DNA of 5,444 nucleotides from Pseudomonadota bacterium (GTDB lineage Bacteria; Pseudomonadota; Gammaproteobacteria; Xanthomonadales; Xanthomonadaceae). Below the pieces are notes generated by a model. That model made no database searches. It was not told where the DNA came from and saw only the letters and a program-made list of their open reading frames with translations. Below, in pieces: positions 1-5,444 of the stretch; position 1 is the first letter of the stretch; every line of letters starts with the position of its first letter. The stretch spans positions 1 to 5,444 of the forward strand of contig JAEXTE010000126.1 in NCBI GenBank assembly GCA_023453655.1. Reading direction: 5' to 3'. Position numbers and translations under genes: made by a program.

Positions 1-741
1 GGTGATGTGCGCGCCGGCATCGGAGGCGAATAGCAGCGCCGCGCCCTTGAGGTCGGCGTCGCCGCCGAGCCTGCGCAGCGGCGCATTGCCCATCAGCGCC
101 TCCTCGCCCAGCGCGCCGATCACGCCCTGGCTCATCTTCGAGGGGAAGAATCCCGGCGCGATCGCGTTGACGGTGATGCCGCGCCCGCCCCACTCCGCGG
201 CCAGCGCGCGCGTCAGGTTGACCACCGCGCCCTTGGAGGCGTTGTAGGCGGCGGTCTTGAGCAGCGCGCCGGCGTTCCCGCGCAGCCCGGCCACCGAGGC
301 GATGTTGACGATGCGGCCGCTGCCGCGCGGCAGCATCGCGCGCCGCGCCACCTGCTGGGACAGCGCGAACAGCGCGCGCACGTTGAGCCCGAAGACCTTG
401 TCCCAGGCTTCCAGCGGATAGTCCTCGGCCGGCGCGCCCCAGCTGGCGCCGGCGTTGTTGACCAGCACGTCGATGCCGCCGAACGCGGCCAGGGTCGCCT
501 CGCCCAGGCGCTCGGCCGCGCCGTCCACGGACAGATCGACCGCGCAGGCCTCGGCGCGGATGCCGCGGCCGCGCAGGTGCGACAGCGCCTCGTCGAGCTC
601 GTGCTGCTTGCGCGCCGCAACCATCACCGCGGCGCCGTAGTCGCCCAGGGCCTCGGCGATCTGCAGGCCGAGGCCGCGCGAACCGCCGGTGACGAGGGCG
701 GTGCGTCCGTCGAGGTCGAACAGGTTGCGCTGGCCGGTCAT
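1..741 (-). CDS. SDR-family NAD(P)-dependent oxidoreductase (3' partial)
   Basis: Classical short-chain dehydrogenase/reductase, FabG or gluconate 5-dehydrogenase-like. The window shows 247 residues and the frame is still open at base 1, where the protein reads DAGAHIT. Family members normally end about 10-20 residues later (GQ-x-VDGG), so only the tail is missing. Seen directly: cofactor motif TGGSRGLG at 18-25, Asp69 in the adenine-site region, NNAG at 95-98, and the catalytic tetrad Asn120, Ser149 (in NIASVAG), Tyr166 and Lys170 (YNASK). The loop after the active site reads NAIAPGFFPSKM at 192-203. Arg44 after the second beta strand (VAARK) hints at NADP(H) preference, a weak inference. 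The start at 741 is well supported: the next Met is residue 40, a purine-rich ribosome binding site precedes it, and FDLDGRTALVTGG is a normal SDR N-terminus. It may act on a 3-hydroxyacyl- or 3-ketoacyl-CoA or another alcohol/ketone linked to lipid breakdown; the substrate is unknown. Confidence 0.93.
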   Translation of the reverse strand, partial: MTGQRNLFDLDGRTALVTGGSRGLGLQIAEALGDYGAAVMVAARKQHELDEALSHLRGRGIRAEACAVDLSVDGAAERLGEATLAAFGGIDVLVNNAGASWGAPAEDYPLEAWDKVFGLNVRALFALSQQVARRAMLPRGSGRIVNIASVAGLRGNAGALLKTAAYNASKGAVVNLTRALAAEWGGRGITVNAIAPGFFPSKMSQGVIGALGEEALMGNAPLRRLGGDADLKGAALLFASDAGAHIT

Positions 742-744
742 GTG

Positions 745-751
745 CCCTCCC
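745..751 (-). promoter_or_regulatory. Ribosome binding site for the SDR gene
   Basis: GGGAGGG on the minus strand fills most of the 10-base gap between the acyl-CoA dehydrogenase stop and the SDR ATG at 741. Its GGAGG core (750-746) lies 4 bases from the start codon, slightly close but a strong match. It fixes the SDR start and suggests that this gene can recruit ribosomes on its own, unlike the thiolase. Confidence 0.7.
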
Positions 752-2575
752 TCAGAACCATTCGTCGCGCATCGCCAGCGCGCTGTCGTCGTTGTCGGCC
801 AGCCGGTCGAGCCACGCATCGACGCGCGGCAGCTCCCAGCGCAGGAACCAGCGCGCGGCCTGGCGTTTGCCGCGCGCGAACGCGTCGTCGCGCGCGCCCA
901 GCGCCAGCACCTGGCCCAGCCACACCCAGGCCACGGTGACGTGGCCGAAGGCCTCGAGGTAGGCGCTGGCGTTGGCCAGGCGCGCGACCGGGTCCTCGAC
1001 CTGGAGCAGCGCCGCGGTCACTTCGCGCAGCCGTGACAGCCGCAGGGACAGCGCATCGGCGAAGCCGGCGCAGGTGCTGCCCAGCGCGCGCGCGAGCGTG
1101 CCTTCGATCAGCTGGCAGTAGGCCTCGAACGCCGCGCCGCCCTGCATCGCGACCTTGCGGCCGAGCAGGTCCATGCCCTGGATGCCATGCGTGCCTTCGT
1201 GGATGGCGTTGAGGCGGTTGTCGCGCCACAGCTGTTCGACGCGATAGTCGCGGGTATAGCCATAGCCGCCGTGCACCTGGATGGCGAGGTCGTTGCCGGC
1301 CAGGCACCACTGCGAGGGCCAGCTCTTGGCGACCGGAGTCAGGATGTCGAGCAGCAGCCGCTTCGATGCGGCGGCCTCACCGTCGCCCGCCTCGTGCGCG
1401 ATGCGCTGTTCGTCGACCAGGCGCGCACAGGCCAGCACCAGGCCCAGCCCGCCTTCGGCGTAGCACTTCTGCGCCAGCAGCATGCGGCGCACGTCGGCAT
1501 GCGCGACCAGCGGCACCTGCGGCTGCGACGCATCCTTGCCCGCCGGTCCCGGCGGCCGCCCCTGCGGCCGGTTGCGCGCGTAGTCGAGCGCGTGCAGGTA
1601 GGCCGTATAGCCCAGTGCCGCCGCGCCCAGGCCCACGCCGATGCGCGCCTCGTTCATCAGGTGGAACATGCAGGCCAGGCCCTCGCCCGGCTGTCCGACC
1701 AGGTAGCCCACCGCGCCGGCGCGACCCTGCGGCTTGGACTTTCCCTCGCCGAAGTTGAGCGCGCAGTTGACCGTGGCGCGGTAGCCGAGCTTGTGGTTGA
1801 TCCCGGCCAGGCTGACGTCGTTGCGCTCGCCGCCCTCGCCCACCGTCAGCGTGCGCGGCACGATGAACAGCGAGATCCCGCGCGTGCCGGCCTGCAGGCG
1901 TCCGTCCGCGTCCGGCACATTGGCCAGGACCAGGTGGACGATGTTGCCCAGGATGCTGTGCTCGCCGCCGGAGATCCACATCTTGCGGCCGGACAGGCGG
2001 TACTGCGGGCCCAGCGCGGAGTCGCGCTCGTAGTCGCCGCGGGTGGTGATGTCCGACAGCGACGAGCCGGCCTGCGGTTCGGACAGGCACATGGTGCCGG
2101 TCCATTCGCCGCGCAGCTGCGGCAGGGCGAAGGCCTCGACCTGCGCCGCCGAGCCGTGCGCCAGCAGCAGCGAGGCGTTGCCCATCGTCAGCATCGGATA
2201 GGCGCAGGCCCCGATGTTGGCCGCCGACAGCCAGGCCAACGCGGCTTTCTCCACCAGTACCGGCAGCTGCAGGCCGCCCACGGCCTCGTCCTGCGCGGCC
2301 GCGACCACGCCGCTCTCCGCCAGTGCGCGCACCGCGGCGGCGACCGCGTCCGGCAGCCGCACCGCTTCGCCGTCGAACGCCGGCTCCTCGCGGTCGGACA
2401 GCGCGTGGCATGGCAGCAGTACGTCCTCGCCCAGCCGCGCGCAGCTGTCGATCACCGCGTCGAAGGTCTCGCGCGAGTGCGCGGCGAAGCGCGGCGCCGA
2501 CAGCAGCGACTCCGCCTCCAGCCAGTCGTAGAGCTGGAAGTCGAGGTCCTCGCGCGAGAGCAGCAGGCCGGTCAT
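752..2575 (-). CDS. Acyl-CoA dehydrogenase, long type with extra C-terminal domain
   Basis: FAD-dependent acyl-CoA dehydrogenase that makes trans-2-enoyl-CoA, the first step of beta-oxidation, presumably passing electrons to electron-transfer flavoprotein. It has 607 residues, against about 380-400 for the short mitochondrial-type enzymes. This length matches the family with an N-terminal extension and an extra C-terminal helical domain, which includes DmdC-like enzymes. Visible marks: the N-terminal segment SAPRFAAHSRETFDAV typical of this group; the FAD/substrate motif CLSEPQAGSSLSD at 163-175; WISGGEH from 200; QVHGGYGYTRDYRVEQLWRD at 433-452; and the likely catalytic base Glu460 in IHEGTHGIQG (codon 1196-1198). 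Residues from about 475 to the end form the extra domain. The only plausible start is the ATG at 2575, four bases after the thiolase stop, and the N-terminus aligns with family expectation. The substrate (long-chain, branched, or sulfur-containing as for DmdC) cannot be decided; the neighbours point to general fatty acyl-CoAs. Confidence 0.95.
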   Translation of the reverse strand: MTGLLLSREDLDFQLYDWLEAESLLSAPRFAAHSRETFDAVIDSCARLGEDVLLPCHALSDREEPAFDGEAVRLPDAVAAAVRALAESGVVAAAQDEAVGGLQLPVLVEKAALAWLSAANIGACAYPMLTMGNASLLLAHGSAAQVEAFALPQLRGEWTGTMCLSEPQAGSSLSDITTRGDYERDSALGPQYRLSGRKMWISGGEHSILGNIVHLVLANVPDADGRLQAGTRGISLFIVPRTLTVGEGGERNDVSLAGINHKLGYRATVNCALNFGEGKSKPQGRAGAVGYLVGQPGEGLACMFHLMNEARIGVGLGAAALGYTAYLHALDYARNRPQGRPPGPAGKDASQPQVPLVAHADVRRMLLAQKCYAEGGLGLVLACARLVDEQRIAHEAGDGEAAASKRLLLDILTPVAKSWPSQWCLAGNDLAIQVHGGYGYTRDYRVEQLWRDNRLNAIHEGTHGIQGMDLLGRKVAMQGGAAFEAYCQLIEGTLARALGSTCAGFADALSLRLSRLREVTAALLQVEDPVARLANASAYLEAFGHVTVAWVWLGQVLALGARDDAFARGKRQAARWFLRWELPRVDAWLDRLADNDDSALAMRDEWF

Positions 2576-2579
2576 CGGC

Positions 2580-5444
<2,865 letters not shown>

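Noticed and set aside
742..751. Possible terminator or promoter between the acyl-CoA dehydrogenase and SDR genes
   Set aside because: The gap is only 10 bases and is filled by the ribosome binding site, so there is no room for a hairpin with a U-tract or for -35/-10 elements.

Overview
The window is GC-rich DNA (roughly 70 percent G+C by eye) with a strong G/C preference at third codon positions. It is almost entirely covered by four tightly packed genes, all on the minus strand, so transcription runs from the right edge to the left edge. The codon use and protein sequences suggest a high-GC proteobacterium. A Lysobacter- or Xanthomonadaceae-like gammaproteobacterium is my best guess, but this is an inference from style and not from a marker gene.

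Layout in transcription order: (1) 5444 to 3767, the C-terminal four fifths or so of a FadB/FadJ-type enoyl-CoA hydratase / 3-hydroxyacyl-CoA dehydrogenase, cut at its N-terminal side by the window edge. (2) 3770 to 2580, a complete acetyl-CoA C-acyltransferase (thiolase). (3) 2575 to 752, a complete acyl-CoA dehydrogenase of the long, about 600-residue type with an extra C-terminal domain. (4) 741 to 1, an SDR-family oxidoreductase that lacks only its last few residues. The junctions are a 4-base ATGA overlap, a 4-base gap and a 10-base gap. The genes are therefore very likely co-transcribed and at least partly translationally coupled.

Together the genes encode a fatty-acid beta-oxidation module. 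The acyl-CoA dehydrogenase makes the 2-enoyl-CoA. The FadB-like protein hydrates it and oxidises the 3-hydroxyacyl-CoA. The thiolase cleaves the 3-ketoacyl-CoA to acetyl-CoA plus a shortened acyl-CoA. The SDR is an additional NAD(P)-dependent oxidoreductase whose substrate is not evident from the sequence.

I found no RNA gene, mobile element, CRISPR array, promoter or terminator. No non-coding stretch exceeds 10 bases. The window looks like ordinary core metabolism, and I see no sign of a new kind of system. The points worth a second look are the missing ribosome binding site at the thiolase start, the role of the SDR, and the unknown substrate of the long acyl-CoA dehydrogenase.
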